A stretch of DNA of 64,000 bases from Salinivibrio costicola subsp. costicola ATCC 33508 = LMG 11651 (GCA_000565345.1 AQOF01000014.1:27212-91211), one strand, 5' to 3'; positions 42,098-53,806 are shown, numbered from the stretch's first letter. Notes: generated by a model not told the origin, from the letters alone. Translations and numbers: made by a program.

Positions 42098-42418
42098 TAG
42101 GCACACATTAACAGTGACCCCCATCACATAATTCCCTCTCTTTTTGATCCCACGCAAAGACGCACTCAGCTGTCACGTCACTATAGGTGACAGCTGTTCA
42201 GTGCGACAAAATTTCATTATTCGGATAAAACCTATCATTAATGACGGCATTATTGCTTGAATAATAGTTTTTAATTTTGATAAAAAGCATTAATCTAGTT
42301 TTACATATTTTGTTACAAACTGTAGCGAGGTGATCTTTCCAACAAACGTTTCGGCAATGTACTGCACGCCGATTGAAGAAATGCAGGCCCAACAAAACTC
42401 ACGAATAATTAGATAGTT
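42098..42418. other. Intergenic region between lplA and dtpT with a long hairpin
   Basis: This 321-base stretch has no gene. It holds the extended inverted repeat described separately (42161-42205). The remainder (42206-42418) is AT-rich and presumably contains the transporter promoter; no strong RBS is seen directly before the ATG at 42419. Confidence 0.55.
42161..42205. repeat. Long stem-loop between lplA and dtpT
   Basis: CAGCTGTCAC (42167-42176) pairs exactly with GTGACAGCTG (42187-42196). A second stem, CGCACT (42161-42166) with AGTGCG (42200-42205), extends it to 16 bp with only a 3-base bulge on one side. The loop is 10 bases. There is no T tract; it may terminate lplA transcripts or act on the dtpT leader. 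Confidence 0.6.
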
Positions 42419-43806
42419 ATGGAAAACCAAAAAACAATACTTGGTCACCCTCGGGGACTTTTTCTACTCTTCGGCACGGAACTATGGGAGCGATTTTCCT
42501 ACTACGCCATGCGTGCGATTTTGGTATTATACCTCACCGATCAAACCATCAACGGTGGTTTAGGTTGGTCCACCAAAGACGCGCTAGAGCTGTATGGCTA
42601 TTACACCGGCCTCGTTTATATCACGCCACTCATCGGCGGTTGGTTTGCCGATAACTTTGTCGGTCAGCGCCGAGCCGTGATTCTAGGTAGTGCCTTAATG
42701 GCCATTGGTCAATTTACTCTGGCTTTCCCTGCTCACCAATACGGCTTAGATACGGTACACACTTTATATGCTGGCTTAGCCATACTGATTGCGGGCTCTG
42801 GCCTATTTAAACCCAACATCTCGACGATGGTGGGTGACCTTTATCATGAAGGCGATCATCGTCGTGATGGTGCGTTTACCATCTTTTATATGGGCATCAA
42901 TATTGGTTCATTATTAGCCGGCTTTGTTGCGGGCACAGTGAGCAGCGCTTACGGCTGGCAATATGGCTTTTTTGCTGCCGGTATTGGTATGGTGATTAGC
43001 TTGATCATCCAGCTAACCATGGCCAACGCTTGGCTAGGTAATATCGGTCGTGTTCCCGCGGCACAACAAGCACGAGATGCCAATCATTCTAAGACCAATG
43101 CACCATTGACCAAGCAAGAAATCGATCGCCTTAAAGTCATCTTATTGATGGGTTTGTTCGTGATCATTTTCTGGGCTGGCTTTGAACAGGCTGGCGGTTG
43201 ATGAATATTTACACCCAGGAGTACACGGATCGCATGGTGGGTGGGTTTGAAATCCCAGCGGCATGGTTCCAGTCACTCAACCCCTTCTTCATCATTATCT
43301 GTGCACCTATAGCGGCATCATTGTGGGTGCGACTGGGTTCTAAAGAGCCTAGCTCACCGGTCAAATTTGCCATGGCGTTATTTATGCTGGCGCTTGGTTT
43401 TTTGTGCATGATCGGGGCCGTGTTAGAGCAAGGCGGCGACACCACGGTGAAAACCTCGATGTTCTGGCTAGTGGGCGCGTTCTTCTTCCACACGTTAGGC
43501 GAACTTTGCCTCTCTCCAATTGGCTTATCGCTGGTCACCAAACTCGCACCACTGCGTTTGGTCTCTCTAATGATGGGCGCCTGGTTTGGCTTTAACGCGA
43601 TTGCTAGCTATGTTGCAGGTATTATTGGTTCGCATGTGGGTGACTATGGAGCCATGGCGATCTTCGGTGGCATTGCCGCGACAGCAGCGATTTCAGGTCT
43701 GATCTTGCTGACTCTATCCGGTACGCTGATCCGCTGGATGCACGGCGCTGAATCCAATGCTACGCCCAGTGAAGAAATCGAGCAACAACAAGTACAAATT
43801 GCCTAA
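42419..43806 (+). CDS. dtpT: Peptide MFS transporter, POT family (di-/tripeptide permease; one frameshift)
   Basis: The restored protein has 462 aa and about 12-14 helices. The N-terminus HPRGLFLLFGTELWERFSYY carries the ExxER-type motif of proton-coupled oligopeptide transporters; SGLFKPNISTMVGDLY and FTIFYMGINIGSLLAG are further PTR2 signatures. It imports di- and tripeptides with protons across the inner membrane. The frame breaks at 43198-43199, where TT should be TTT, restoring EQAGGLMNIYTQEYTDR. The family name is secure; the exact paralogue is not, so the symbol is tentative. Confidence 0.88.
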
Positions 43807-43828
43807 CCCCTATGGTGATAGTTAAATC

Positions 43829-43856
43829 AAAAAGAGGCCGATTGGCCTCTTTTTTA
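43829..43856 (+). terminator. Intrinsic terminator after dtpT
   Basis: AAAAAGAGGCC (43829-43839), loop GATT, GGCCTCTTTTT (43844-43854), then T. Confidence 0.92.
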
Positions 43857-43952
43857 ATATCACATCCCCTTCGATGCTCAATCCCTGCTCTAACAATGCT
43901 TTTTTTCAGTAAGGTAGTTGGGGGTTCAATTATATAGGCAGGCATGAATAGC

Positions 43953-43980
43953 AAAAAGGAGAGCCGAAGCTCTCCTTTTT
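43953..43980 (-). terminator. Intrinsic terminator after rplT
   Basis: AAAAAGGAGAGC (43953-43964) and GCTCTCCTTTTT (43969-43980) with a CGAA loop. It lies 23 bases beyond the rplT stop and ends the thrS-infC-rpmI-rplT unit. Confidence 0.9.
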
Positions 43981-44002
43981 TAGCAATTCTTTACTGTAAA
44001 AC

Positions 44003-44356
44003 TTACAGTGAAGCTTTCGCTTTTTCTACCAGCACAGTGAATGCTGCTTTGTCATATACCGCGATATCGGCAAGGATCTTACGATCGATTTCGATAGATG
44101 CCTTTTTAAGACCGTTAATCAGACGGCTGTATGACATACCGTTTTGGCGAGCCGCTGCGTTAATACGCGCGATCCACAGTTGACGGAATTGACGTTTCTT
44201 GTTGCGACGGTCACGATAAGCATATTGACCTGCTTTCGTTACCGCCTGAAAAGCTACGCGGTAGACGCGTGAACGCGCACCATAGTAACCTTTCGCCTGC
44301 TTCATTACACTCTTGTGACGTGCACGAGCTTGTACACCACGTTTTACGCGAGCCAT
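44003..44356 (-). CDS. rplT: 50S ribosomal protein L20
   Basis: This 117-aa, very basic protein has the family-typical [15 protein letters not shown] start and [11 protein letters not shown]. It binds 23S rRNA early in 50S assembly, and in enterobacteria L20 also represses rpmI-rplT translation. It lies 36 bases after rpmI. Confidence 0.98.
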   Translation of the reverse strand: MARVKRGVQARARHKSVMKQAKGYYGARSRVYRVAFQAVTKAGQYAYRDRRNKKRQFRQLWIARINAAARQNGMSYSRLINGLKKASIEIDRKILADIAVYDKAAFTVLVEKAKASL

Positions 44357-44392
44357 TATCTCTCTCCTAAACTAAATTATAAAACTAAAAAC

Positions 44393-44587
44393 TTATGCGT
44401 ATGGCAGCATGCGAGCTACTTGCGCGTTTTCGCACGCAGGCAGAACAGCATTTGGACGCAGCTGACGCTTGTTCTTAGTAGTACGTTTAGTCAAGATATG
44501 ACGCTTGGTTGCACGCTTGTACTTAAAGCCACCAGCAGTTTTCTTGAAACGCTTAGCAGCACCTTTGTTGGATTTCATCTTAGACAT
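44393..44587 (-). CDS. rpmI: 50S ribosomal protein L35
   Basis: The protein has 64 aa, starts [20 protein letters not shown] and contains the family motif [15 protein letters not shown]. It sits between infC and rplT, as in other bacteria. Confidence 0.98.
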   Translation of the reverse strand: MSKMKSNKGAAKRFKKTAGGFKYKRATKRHILTKRTTKNKRQLRPNAVLPACENAQVARMLPYA

Positions 44588-44682
44588 GATGATAACTCCG
44601 CATTGTGTTAATAATATAGCAATTTGGCGAACAAAGCGGCTGCACCTAACAGGCGCAGCCGCTTGTTACTTGGAAGCCAGAA

Positions 44683-45228
44683 TTACTTCTTCTTTGGGGC
44701 CAGGACCATGATCATTTGACGGCCTTCGATGCGAGTCGGGAAACTTTCTACTGAAGCGATTTCAGCAGTGTCTTCCTTCAAGCGGTTCAGCACGTCAACA
44801 CCGATGCTTTGGTGCGCCATTTCGCGCCCGCGGAATCGGATAGTGACCTTGACCTTGTTGCCCTCTTCAATGAAGCGAACCAGGTTGCGTAGTTTTACCT
44901 GATAGTCGCCTACATCTGTGCCAGGACGGAATTTAACTTCCTTAACCTGAATAGTCTTTTGCTTTTTCTTCTGCTCTTTCGCAGCTTTACTCTTCTCGTA
45001 AAGGAATTTGCCGTAATCCATGATACGACAAACCGGCGGCTCAGCGTTCGGACTGATCTCAACCAAGTCAAGAGTCGCCTCTTCTGCTTTGGCGAGTGCT
45101 TCATCAAAAGGGACGATACCGAGTTGTTCGCCGCTGTCATCAGACAATCGAACTTCTTTGACACCACGAATTTCGTTGTTTAGACGATGAGCGTTTTTCT
45201 TTGCCGGGGCTTTTCTTGCGCCTTTAAT
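44683..45228 (-). CDS. infC: Translation initiation factor IF-3 (AUU start codon)
   Basis: The protein has 181 aa. The start is ATT at 45228-45226: the upstream extension from an internal TTG reads in frame as M-K-G-A-R-K then [24 protein letters not shown], matching IF-3, and GGAGGAA lies 5 bases before it. The N-domain ([23 protein letters not shown]) and C-domain ([10 protein letters not shown]) are normal. The rare AUU start underlies infC autoregulation in E. coli, because IF-3 itself rejects non-canonical starts. The RBS lies in the last codons of thrS, 3 bases separating the genes. Confidence 0.96.
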   Translation of the reverse strand: MKGARKAPAKKNAHRLNNEIRGVKEVRLSDDSGEQLGIVPFDEALAKAEEATLDLVEISPNAEPPVCRIMDYGKFLYEKSKAAKEQKKKQKTIQVKEVKFRPGTDVGDYQVKLRNLVRFIEEGNKVKVTIRFRGREMAHQSIGVDVLNRLKEDTAEIASVESFPTRIEGRQMIMVLAPKKK

Positions 45229-45231
45229 ACC

Positions 45232-47160
45232 TTATTCCTCCACAATATTGAGTGTTCGATCTTGCACTTCTTGCTGCAATTGAGCAAGGAAGTCATCAAT
45301 CTTAATTTTACCCAAATCTTTACCTTTACGGGTACGTATTGCTACTTCGCCAGCTTCCATTTCCTGGTCACCACAAACGAGCATATACGGTACACGCTTC
45401 AAAGTGTGTTCGCGGATTTTAAAGCCAATCTTCTCGTTTCTCAAGTCCGCAGAGGCTCTAAATCCAGCTTTTTGCAGTTTTTTCGCAATCTCTTGCGCAT
45501 AATCTGCTTGTTTATCCGTGATATTCATCACCACAGCTTGCTGCGGTGATAGCCACGTTGGGAAGTGTCCAGCGTATTCTTCAATCAGAATACCGATGAA
45601 ACGTTCCAACGAACCGAGGATAGCACGGTGAATCATCACAGGTGTGTGACGTTCGTTGTCTTCGCCTACATACGTGGCACTTAAGCGCTCAGGAAGCGCG
45701 AAATCAAGTTGTACTGTACCACATTGCCAAGCACGATCCAGGCAATCATGTAACGTAAACTCAATCTTAGGCCCGTAAAACGCCCCCTCACCTTCTTGAA
45801 TTTCAAACGGAATATCCATCGCCGTTAAGGCTTCGTGCAAGGCTTTTTCTGCACGATCCCACATCTCGTCAGAGCCAACACGCGTTTCTGGACGTGTAGA
45901 AAGTTTGACTTCGATGTTGTTGAAACCAAAGGTTTGGTACGTCTCGTAGACCATTTCGATACACGCACTGACTTCTTTTTGTACCTGTTCTGGGGTACAG
46001 AAGATATGCGCATCGTCTTGGGTAAAGCCACGCACACGCATTAAACCATGCAGCGCACCGGATGGCTCATTACGGTGACAACTACCAAATTCTGCCATAC
46101 GCAGCGGTAAATCACGGTAAGACTTTAACCCTTGGTTAAAAATCTGTACGTGACCTGGGCAGTTCATTGGCTTAAGTGCATACTCACGGCTTTCTGACTG
46201 GGTGGTAAACATGTAATCAGCATATTTGTCCCAGTGGCCAGAGCGCTCCCACAACACGCGGTCCATGATCAACGGACCTTTCACTTCTTGATAGTCGTAT
46301 TCGGTCAACTTCGCACGGATAAATTGCTCAAGCTCACGGAAAATCGTCCAGCCATTGTGGTGCCAGAATACCATCCCAGGCGCTTCTTGCTGCATATGAT
46401 ACAAATCAAGCTGCTTACCCAGTTTACGGTGATCACGCTTCGCCGCTTCTTCTAAACGCACCAGGTGTGCTTTCAGTTGCTTTTTATCAGGAAAGGCGGT
46501 GCCGTAGATTCGTTGCAGCATCTTGTTGTCGCTGTTACCACGCCAATACGCGCCAGCCACGTTCAAAATTTTAAAGTTTTGACAAAAGCTCATGTTCGGT
46601 ACATGTGGACCACGACACATGTCGATGTATTCTTCGTGGTGATACAAGCCCGGACGGTCATCGCGAGAGACATTCTCGTCCAAGATTTCAATCTTGTACG
46701 GTTCACCACGTGATTCAAAGGTATCACGTGCTTCTTGCCAGCTGACCGTGTTCTTCACAACCTGATACTTGGTTTTCACCAGCTCTTTCATGCGTTTTTC
46801 AATTGCATCCAGGTCATCCTGGGTGAGCGAGCGATTCATGTCGATATCGTAATAGAAACCACTATCGATGGTTGGGCCAATCGCCATCTTGGTATCAGGG
46901 AAAAGTTGCTTAATCGCATGCCCTAAAAGGTGCGCACACGAGTGGCGAATAATCTCAAGCCCATCATCGTCTTTTGCGGTGATAATTTCGAGCTGTGCAT
47001 CGTGCTCAATCAAGTCACACGCATCAACGCGTTTGCCGTCAACACGGCCCGCAATACAAGCTTTAGCGAGGCCAGGACCAATGTCATTGGCAACGTCGTA
47101 GGTTGAAACTGGGTGGTCAAAAGAACGCTGACTGCCGTCAGGGAGAGTAATTAGAGGCAT
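45232..47160 (-). CDS. thrS: Threonyl-tRNA synthetase
   Basis: The protein has 642 aa from ATG 47160, with AAGGA at good spacing. A TGS domain (1-62), the editing domain (about 65-225, [16 protein letters not shown] with the HxxxH zinc-like motif) and the class II core ([10 protein letters not shown] zinc Cys, [21 protein letters not shown] motif 2) are followed by the anticodon-binding domain (about 540-642). It charges tRNA-Thr and edits Ser-tRNA-Thr. It heads the thrS-infC-rpmI-rplT unit. In E. coli ThrS represses its own mRNA; the 252-base upstream region could hold such an operator, but I did not resolve the fold. Confidence 0.97.
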   Translation of the reverse strand: MPLITLPDGSQRSFDHPVSTYDVANDIGPGLAKACIAGRVDGKRVDACDLIEHDAQLEIITAKDDDGLEIIRHSCAHLLGHAIKQLFPDTKMAIGPTIDSGFYYDIDMNRSLTQDDLDAIEKRMKELVKTKYQVVKNTVSWQEARDTFESRGEPYKIEILDENVSRDDRPGLYHHEEYIDMCRGPHVPNMSFCQNFKILNVAGAYWRGNSDNKMLQRIYGTAFPDKKQLKAHLVRLEEAAKRDHRKLGKQLDLYHMQQEAPGMVFWHHNGWTIFRELEQFIRAKLTEYDYQEVKGPLIMDRVLWERSGHWDKYADYMFTTQSESREYALKPMNCPGHVQIFNQGLKSYRDLPLRMAEFGSCHRNEPSGALHGLMRVRGFTQDDAHIFCTPEQVQKEVSACIEMVYETYQTFGFNNIEVKLSTRPETRVGSDEMWDRAEKALHEALTAMDIPFEIQEGEGAFYGPKIEFTLHDCLDRAWQCGTVQLDFALPERLSATYVGEDNERHTPVMIHRAILGSLERFIGILIEEYAGHFPTWLSPQQAVVMNITDKQADYAQEIAKKLQKAGFRASADLRNEKIGFKIREHTLKRVPYMLVCGDQEMEAGEVAIRTRKGKDLGKIKIDDFLAQLQQEVQDRTLNIVEE

Positions 47161-47383
47161 TGATAACAATCCTTCTCAGTGGTGCCACACACCAAGTGGC
47201 ACATGAACGTGTATTTTGCGATTAGTAAGTAACCGCACAGTGTGAGTAGGGTTTTGATTATGAAGATCCGACATTTGTGATGCAAGTCATCCCGTCAAGA
47301 ATTTCTTCACCGTCCAACGAATGATTCACGAGTATCGCCCTATCATCCGCTTGATTTTGCACTAGACTTCAGCAATGCTGATT

Positions 47384-47391
47384 TGTATACA
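47384..47391 (+). promoter_or_regulatory. Candidate HutC half-site upstream of hutC
   Basis: TGTATACA, a perfect 8-bp palindrome sharing the TGTATA half of the site before hutI, lies 21 bases upstream of the hutC start. It would allow autorepression. Confidence 0.5.
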
Positions 47392-47412
47392 CAATAATGA
47401 CAGGAACAATTT

Positions 47413-48117
47413 ATGGCCAATGCGCCCCGCTATCAACAAATTAAAACCTTTATTCAAGAGAAAATTGAAACTCGGGTTTGGCCTGTGGGGACACGTATTC
47501 CGACCGAATACGAATTATGCGATCAATTTGACGTCAGCCGCATGACGGTGAACAAAGCCGTGCGCGATTTAGTCGCTGAAGGCTTACTGGAGCGCACACC
47601 TAGATTGGGGACGTTTGTCACTGAGCCCAAAGCCGAATCCCCATTAATGGATATTCGTAATATCGCCGATGAGGTTAACGCTCGCGGGCAAACTTACCAC
47701 AGTGATATTCGCACATTGAAACGCATTTCTGCACCGGCTGATGTTGCTATGCGCTTAGGCGTTATGGTGGGTACCTCCGTCTTTTATAGTGAGATTGTTC
47801 ATTACGGTGATGCGATCGCGTTGCAACTTGAACAGCGCTGGGTCAATCCGGCTTTGGCGCCCGACTACTTAGCACAAGACTTTAATCAAACTACCCCAAA
47901 CGAGTATTTATCAACGGTTTGCCCAGTGAATACCATTGAGCATACAGTCGAAGCCATTCAAGCGAGCTCGACCATTCAGCAAGCCCTCGCGATGCGATCA
48001 GACGAACCCTGTTTATTATTACACCGTCGGACCTGGAGCCAACAAACCCTTGTCAGTGCCGCCTTGCTGTACCATCCAGGATCGCGTTACAAACTCACGT
48101 CGAGAACAGATAGATAA
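47413..48117 (+). CDS. hutC: Histidine utilisation repressor, GntR family
   Basis: The protein has 234 aa. The N-terminal winged helix-turn-helix (about 5-70; [33 protein letters not shown]) precedes a UTRA ligand-binding domain (about 90-230). HutC represses hut genes until urocanate binds. It lies directly upstream of hutIGUH on the same strand, with a separate promoter region (119 bases) that holds its likely operator. Confidence 0.94.
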   Translation: MANAPRYQQIKTFIQEKIETRVWPVGTRIPTEYELCDQFDVSRMTVNKAVRDLVAEGLLERTPRLGTFVTEPKAESPLMDIRNIADEVNARGQTYHSDIRTLKRISAPADVAMRLGVMVGTSVFYSEIVHYGDAIALQLEQRWVNPALAPDYLAQDFNQTTPNEYLSTVCPVNTIEHTVEAIQASSTIQQALAMRSDEPCLLLHRRTWSQQTLVSAALLYHPGSRYKLTSRTDR

Positions 48118-48189
48118 CTTCATTTAGATCGAACCGATCACAATTTTTTACCGTTCTTTTACATTCCCTCTTGTGTCTGTCACCTTATT

Positions 48190-48211
48190 TGTCTATACAT
48201 TTGTATAGACA
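48190..48211 (+). promoter_or_regulatory. HutC operator in the hutI promoter
   Basis: TGTCTATACA (48190-48199) and TGTATAGACA (48202-48211) form a perfect 10-bp inverted repeat with a TT spacer, 25 bases upstream of the hutI start. The TGTATA core agrees with known HutC sites of gammaproteobacteria. Confidence 0.8.
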
Positions 48212-48236
48212 TTTAATAAGCGGTAAGGCCATCATC

Positions 48237-49485
48237 ATGAGACACCTATATACCGATGCAAAACTGGTCACGATGGCCAGCGATATCCACAATAGCGACG
48301 GCTACCAATGCCAAGACCTAAGCGCGATTGCGGTTGAAAACGGCAAAATTGTTGCACTTGGCCAAGATGCCGAGCAGCTTGACTGGCCGAAGCAGTCGTT
48401 AAACGGAAGATTGGTGACACCCGGACTCATTGATAGCCACACTCACCTTGTTTTTGCGGGCAATCGCGCGGGTGAGTTTGAGCAGCGCCTCAATGGCGTG
48501 CCTTACCAAACCATAGCTGAACAAGGCGGCGGAATTCTCTCCACAGTGCAAGCGACGCGGGCGGCGAGTGACGCAGAATTACTTGCCCTCGCTTTGCCAC
48601 GTGCCGAAGCTTTAATGCGTGACGGTGTCACAACAATTGAAATTAAATCAGGCTATGGGTTAACCTCGAGGATGAGCTAAAAATGCTTCGGGTGGCGAAA
48701 GCTATCGAGCAGCATTTACCCGTGAATGTCTCTACGACCTTGCTCGCCGCTCATGCTATACCGCCGGAATATCAACACGATGCGGATCATTACATTGCGC
48801 ATATCTGTCAATCCATTATCCCGGCCGCGGCGGAGCAACAGCTTGCTGACGCCGTGGATGTGTTCTGTGAAAACATTGCCTTTAGCGTCGACCAGGCCGA
48901 AAAAATCTATGCGGCTGCCAATGCTCATGGACTCAACATTAAAGCCCATACCGAGCAATTAAGCGACCTGGGCGGCAGTGTGGCGGCGGCCAAAGCCGGG
49001 GCCTATTCGGTGGATCATATTGAGTATTTGTCAGAGGCTGACACCCAGATTTTGGCCGAATTTGGCACTGTGGCAACCCTGCTTCCCGGCGCGTTTTACT
49101 TTTTACGTGAAACCCAAATGCCACCGATTGAAGCATTACGTGAACATCATGTCCCCATTGCGATCGCCACTGACTTCAACCCCGGCACCTCGCCCTTTGC
49201 CTCATTGACGCTCATGATGAACATGGCTTCCACCTTATTTGGCCTCACGCCCAAAGAGAACCTTTACGGCGTCACCCGTCATGCCGCCCAAGCACTGGCT
49301 TAACAAACAAAGGTCAAATCGCGGTTGGGTTTGATGCCGATTTTGCCGTTTGGCAGTGCGACACCCCAGCCGAGCTCAGTTATATGGTCGGCACGGCGCC
49401 CTTAGTCGGAAGAGTGGTCAACGGGGTCTGGTATCCCGCAACACCGACTCCGCAGAGCACGCCCCACCAGGAGAATCAAGAATGA
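48237..49485 (+). CDS. hutI: Imidazolonepropionase (two frameshifts)
   Basis: The restored protein has 416 aa, an amidohydrolase-fold enzyme that opens imidazolonepropionate to formiminoglutamate. The metal site [24 protein letters not shown] and the later HTEQLSD and [10 protein letters not shown] segments are all present. The frame breaks at 48664-48665 (CC should be CCC, restoring [19 protein letters not shown]) and at 49297-49298 (GG should be GGG, restoring [22 protein letters not shown]). The repaired frame ends at 49485 and overlaps the hutG start (ATGA). Both flanks are conserved, so an assembly error is likely. Confidence 0.9.
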
Positions 49486-50533
49486 AACATCTTCCTGCTG
49501 ATATGACTGTGTGGCAAGGACGTATTGATCCAGAAGATGGGGAGCGCGGTCTGCGTTTGCACCAAACCATCAGCGCCTACGATAACAGCGTCGAACAGCC
49601 GCCAGGTGTCGTGATCTATGGGTTTGCCTGCGATGAAGGGGTAGCGCGTAATCAAGGCCGCCTCGGTGCAGCCCTTGCCCCTGAAGCGCTGCGACAAGCA
49701 CTGGCAAACCTCGCCTGGCATAACAGTCATCCGCTTTATGACGGCGGAACCGTGGTATGTGATGACTCAGATCTGGTATTGGCCCAGCAAGGATTAAGTC
49801 AGCAAATCCATCGTTCGTTGCCAAAGCACCGGGTCTTAACCCTAGGCGGCGGCCATGAAACTGCATGGGCGAGCTTTCAGGCTTATCCCGTCATTTGACA
49901 CACTCCCATGTCAACGACTCCGCGCAGCCGCCTAAGATTGGTATTATTAACTTTGATGCTCATTTTGATTTGCGCACGCCACAAGGGCGCAGTCACGCCG
50001 GCAGCTCAGGCACACCCTTCGCACAAATCGCCCAATATTGTGACAAAAAAGGTTGGCCATTCCACTATGCCTGCCTTGGCGTAAGCCGCACCAGCAATAC
50101 CCAAGCGCTGTTCGATAAAGCCGAGCAACGCCATTGCTGGGTAGAAGAAGATATCAATATGCAGGTAGACGCATTACCGGCGTTAAAAGCGCGATTAACC
50201 CAGTTTATTCAAGGCTGTGATTATCTCTATCTTACTGTCGATATGGATGTGTTTCCCGCGAGTGTCGCGCCTGGGGTGAGCGCCCCTGCAGCTTACGGCG
50301 TGCCAGTCGCGGTGATTGAGCCGTTAATTCGGCACCTGTTTACCGTTGCGCAGAAGCAACACATTCCCGTCCCTATTTGCGATATCACAGAAGTAAACCC
50401 CCATTATGACCGCGACCAGCAAACCAGTCGCTTAGCCGCGCGTATGGCGTGGACCATGATTCACACAGCTTGTCCGCATCAATCTTGTCCGCAGCAAGCA
50501 GGCTCGCATCCCATCATCGATCAAGGAGAATAA
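49482..50533 (+). CDS. hutG: Formimidoylglutamase (one frameshift)
   Basis: The restored protein has 350 aa in the arginase/ureohydrolase fold. The manganese motifs are [17 protein letters not shown] and the later [20 protein letters not shown]. It hydrolyses N-formimidoylglutamate to glutamate and formamide, which defines the HutG branch without a deiminase. The frame breaks at 49880-49881, where GG should be GGG, restoring [16 protein letters not shown]. It overlaps hutI by 4 bases and hutU begins 2 bases after its stop. Confidence 0.9.
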
Positions 50534-50535
50534 CC

Positions 50536-52224
50536 ATGACGGACCCACGTTTCGATTCACGTACCGTGAAAGCCCCCACCGGGTCGACGTTGAACGCCAA
50601 AAGCTGGCTAACCGAAGCGCCGCTTCGTATGCTGATGAATAACCTGCACCCAGACGTGGCCGAGCATCCTAATGGTTTGGTGGTCTATGGTGGCATTGGC
50701 CGAGCTGCCCGCAATTGGCAATGTTTCGACAAGATTGTCGAGGTACTAAAACGCCTGAACGACGATCAAACCTTGCTGGTACAATCCGGCAAACCGGTGG
50801 GTGTCTTCCCCACCCACAAAGATGCACCACGTGTATTAATTGCCAACTCCAACTTGGTCCCGCATTGGGCAAACTGGGAACATTTTAACGAGCTCGATAA
50901 GCAAGGGCTGATGATGTACGGCCAGATGACGGCAGGCAGCTGGATTTACATTGGCTCGCAAGGCATTGTGCAAGGTACCTACGAGACGTTTGTCGCGGTG
51001 GCGAAAAAACACTTTAATGGCGACGCCAAAGGCCGCTGGATCTTAACTGGCGGTCTGGGGGGCATGGGGGGCGCGCAGCCACTCGCCGCGACCATGGCAG
51101 GCTTTTCTATGATTGCGGTTGAATGCGATGAAAGCCGCATCGATTACCGCTTACGTACGGGGTACGTCGACCGCAAAGCGACATCCTTGGACCAAGCACT
51201 CGGTATGATTGAAGAAGCAAAACGACAAGGCAAGCCCGTGTCGATTGGCTTATTGGCCAATGCAGCCGATATTTTCCCAGAGCTGGTGGAACGTCATATC
51301 ACCCCCGATGTGGTCACCGACCAAACCTCGGCCCACGATCCCCTTAACGGTTATCTGCCGCAAGGCTGGACCATGGAGCAAGCCGCGGCACAGCGTAAAG
51401 ACAACGAAGCCGAGGTGGTCAAAACCGCGAAAGCCTCGATGGCCGTACAAGTTAAAGCGATGCTCGATCTGCAAACACGCGGCGCTGCAACCTTGGATTA
51501 CGGCAATAACATCCGTCAAATGGCGCTAGAAGTCGGTGTCAATAATGCTTTTGATTTTCCAGGATTTGTACCGGCATATATTCGTCCGTTATTCTGTCAA
51601 GGCATTGGTCCATTCCGCTGGGTGGCGTTATCTGGTGATCCAGAAGATATCTATAAAACCGACCAAAAAGTGAAAGAGCTCATCCCTAATGATCCGCATC
51701 TTCACAACTGGCTTGATATGGCCAAAGAACGTATTCAATTTCAAGGTTTACCTGCCCGTATCTGCTGGGTTGGGGTCAAAGATCGTGCACGCTTAGCGCT
51801 TGCCTTTAACGATATGGTAAAAAATGGCGAGCTCAAAGCGCCGGTCGTTATTGGCCGTGATCATCTTGACTCAGGCTCAGTCGCAAGTCCCAACCGTGAA
51901 ACCGAAGGCATGCTGGATGGCTCTGATGCCGTGTCAGACTGGCCATTGCTAAACGCCATGCTCAACACGGCATCCGGTGCAACCTGGGTATCATTGCACC
52001 ACGGTGGCGGTGTCGGCATGGGCTTTTCTCAGCACTCAGGCGTGGTGATTGTGTGTGATGGCTCCGACGATGCGCATCAACGAGTGGCGCGAGTACTCAG
52101 AAACGATCCGGCCACCGGGGTGATGCGCCATGCCGATGCCGGCTATGACATTGCCATTGATTGCGCCAAAGAAGAACAACTCGATCTGCCGCTGCTGGAT
52201 TTACCTAACCAGCCGCTGCGCTAA
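50536..52224 (+). CDS. hutU: Urocanate hydratase
   Basis: The protein has 562 aa, a complete urocanase. [19 protein letters not shown] forms the NAD+ pocket, and [13 protein letters not shown] (LPARICWVG) and [12 protein letters not shown] are family segments; NAD+ acts as electrophile in converting urocanate to imidazolonepropionate. The start was set at ATG 50536 after CAAGGAG; an upstream in-frame start lies inside hutG. It is the only hut catabolic gene here without a frameshift. Confidence 0.97.
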   Translation: MTDPRFDSRTVKAPTGSTLNAKSWLTEAPLRMLMNNLHPDVAEHPNGLVVYGGIGRAARNWQCFDKIVEVLKRLNDDQTLLVQSGKPVGVFPTHKDAPRVLIANSNLVPHWANWEHFNELDKQGLMMYGQMTAGSWIYIGSQGIVQGTYETFVAVAKKHFNGDAKGRWILTGGLGGMGGAQPLAATMAGFSMIAVECDESRIDYRLRTGYVDRKATSLDQALGMIEEAKRQGKPVSIGLLANAADIFPELVERHITPDVVTDQTSAHDPLNGYLPQGWTMEQAAAQRKDNEAEVVKTAKASMAVQVKAMLDLQTRGAATLDYGNNIRQMALEVGVNNAFDFPGFVPAYIRPLFCQGIGPFRWVALSGDPEDIYKTDQKVKELIPNDPHLHNWLDMAKERIQFQGLPARICWVGVKDRARLALAFNDMVKNGELKAPVVIGRDHLDSGSVASPNRETEGMLDGSDAVSDWPLLNAMLNTASGATWVSLHHGGGVGMGFSQHSGVVIVCDGSDDAHQRVARVLRNDPATGVMRHADAGYDIAIDCAKEEQLDLPLLDLPNQPLR

Positions 52225-52234
52225 GGAGAGCAAA

Positions 52235-53796
52235 ATGACCACACTGACATTACAACCGGGCGAACTCACCCTTTCCCAACTGCGGCAAGTAAGCCGTGAA
52301 TCTGTACAGATTGCTTTTGCGGATGGCATTGAAGCCACCATGAAAGCCAGTACCGACACCGTCGCCGACATCCTCGCTCAAGACCGCGTCGTATATGGCA
52401 TTAACACAGGGTTTGGCTTGCTGGCTAATACTCGGATTGAATTAGACGATTTAGAAACCCTGCAACGCTCAATCGTGCTCTCTCATGCCGCTGGTATTGG
52501 CGAGTTTATGGATGATGCCACCGTGCGTCTTATGATCGTACTGAAAATAGCCAGCTTGGCGCGCGGCTACTCCGGGATCCGCTTCGAGGTCGTAAAAGCA
52601 CTGGCAGCGCTGGTTAATCACCAGGTGTATCCTTGCATTCCCAAAAAAGGCTCAGTCGGCGCCTCGGGCGATCTTGCACCATTGGCACATATGAGCACAG
52701 TACTGCTCGGCGAAGGCCAAGCCCGGTACAAAGGGGAAGTCATTTCTGGGGAGGCTGCACTCAAAATTGCAGGCCTATCGCCCATCACTCTTGGACCAAA
52801 AGAAGGACTCGCGCTGCTCAATGGCACGCAGGCCTCTACCGCTTTTGCGCTTGAAGGCTTGTTTGAAGCCGAAGATTTATACGCCGCGGCCACTGTCTGT
52901 GGCGCATTATCGGTAGAGGCCGCGCTTGGTAGCCGCCGGCCGTTTGACCCACGGATTCATGCCGTGCGTGGCCATCAAACGCAAATGGATGCCGCTGCCG
53001 CTTACCGTCACTTGTTGGGCGAAAGTAGCGACATTGGCAACAGCCATCAAAATTGTGAAAAAGTGCAAGACCCCTACTCATTGCGTTGCCAACCACAAGT
53101 GATGGGCGCGTGCTTGCAACAAATTCGCCATGCCGCTGACGTGCTCACCACCGAGGCAAATGCCGTATCTGACAACCCGCTCGTGTTCCCAGACGATGGC
53201 GATATTATTTCCGGCGGCAACTTCCACGCCGAGCCGGTCGCGATGGTAGCGGATAACTTAGCCTCGCAATTGCCGAAATCGGCAGCTTATCTGAGCGCCG
53301 CATGGCCTTACTGATTGATAGCAACTTGAGTAAACTCCCGCCATTTTTGGTCAACAACGGCGGGGTCAACTCCGGCTTTATGATCGCCCAAGTCACCGCT
53401 GCTGCACTGGCAAGCGAAAATAAGACCTTGGCTCACCCGGCATCTATCGATAGCTTGCCCACGTCTGCCAACCAAGAAGATCATGTCTCCATGGCGACTT
53501 TCGCTGCGCGTCGCTTGCATGACATGAGTGCCAACACCCGCGGCATTTTGGCCGTTGAGCTACTTTCGGCCAGCCAAGGGATTGATTTTCGCGCGCCCAA
53601 TAAAACCTCTCAGCGCTTAGAGCAAGCCAAAGCCGAGTTACGCGGCGTGGTGCCGTTTTACGACAAAGACCGCTACTTTGCGCCTGATATCGAAAAGGCC
53701 AATGCGCTGGTGCAAACCGGTACCTATAACCGACTAATGCCTCTGGCTTACTCCCTAGCCTGTAAAGTATTTACCCGCAAAAACGGCTCCTTATGA
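52235..53796 (+). CDS. hutH: Histidine ammonia-lyase (one frameshift)
   Basis: The restored protein has 520 aa. The Ala-Ser-Gly triplet that cyclises to the MIO electrophile is at 143-145 ([16 protein letters not shown]); [12 protein letters not shown] and [18 protein letters not shown] are further active-site segments. It removes ammonia from histidine to give urocanate. The frame breaks at 53266, where TCGCA should be TCGGCA, restoring [23 protein letters not shown]. The stop lies inside a terminator hairpin. Confidence 0.92.
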
Positions 53797-53806
53797 GCCG
53801 TTTTTT
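53779..53806 (+). terminator. Intrinsic terminator of the hut operon
   Basis: AAAAACGGCTC (53779-53789) and GAGCCGTTTTT (53795-53805) with a 5-base loop containing the hutH stop codon, followed by T. Confidence 0.92.

Noticed and set aside
42177..42190. Similarity of the hairpin loop (CACTATAGGTGAC) to phage promoter sequence
   Set aside because: The order of elements differs from SP6 or T7 promoters and it is explained by the inverted repeat; no vector sequence surrounds it.
48237..53796. Decay of the hut operon as real pseudogenes
   Set aside because: All breaks are single-base losses with conserved flanks, and operators, RBSs and terminator are intact; assembly error fits better.
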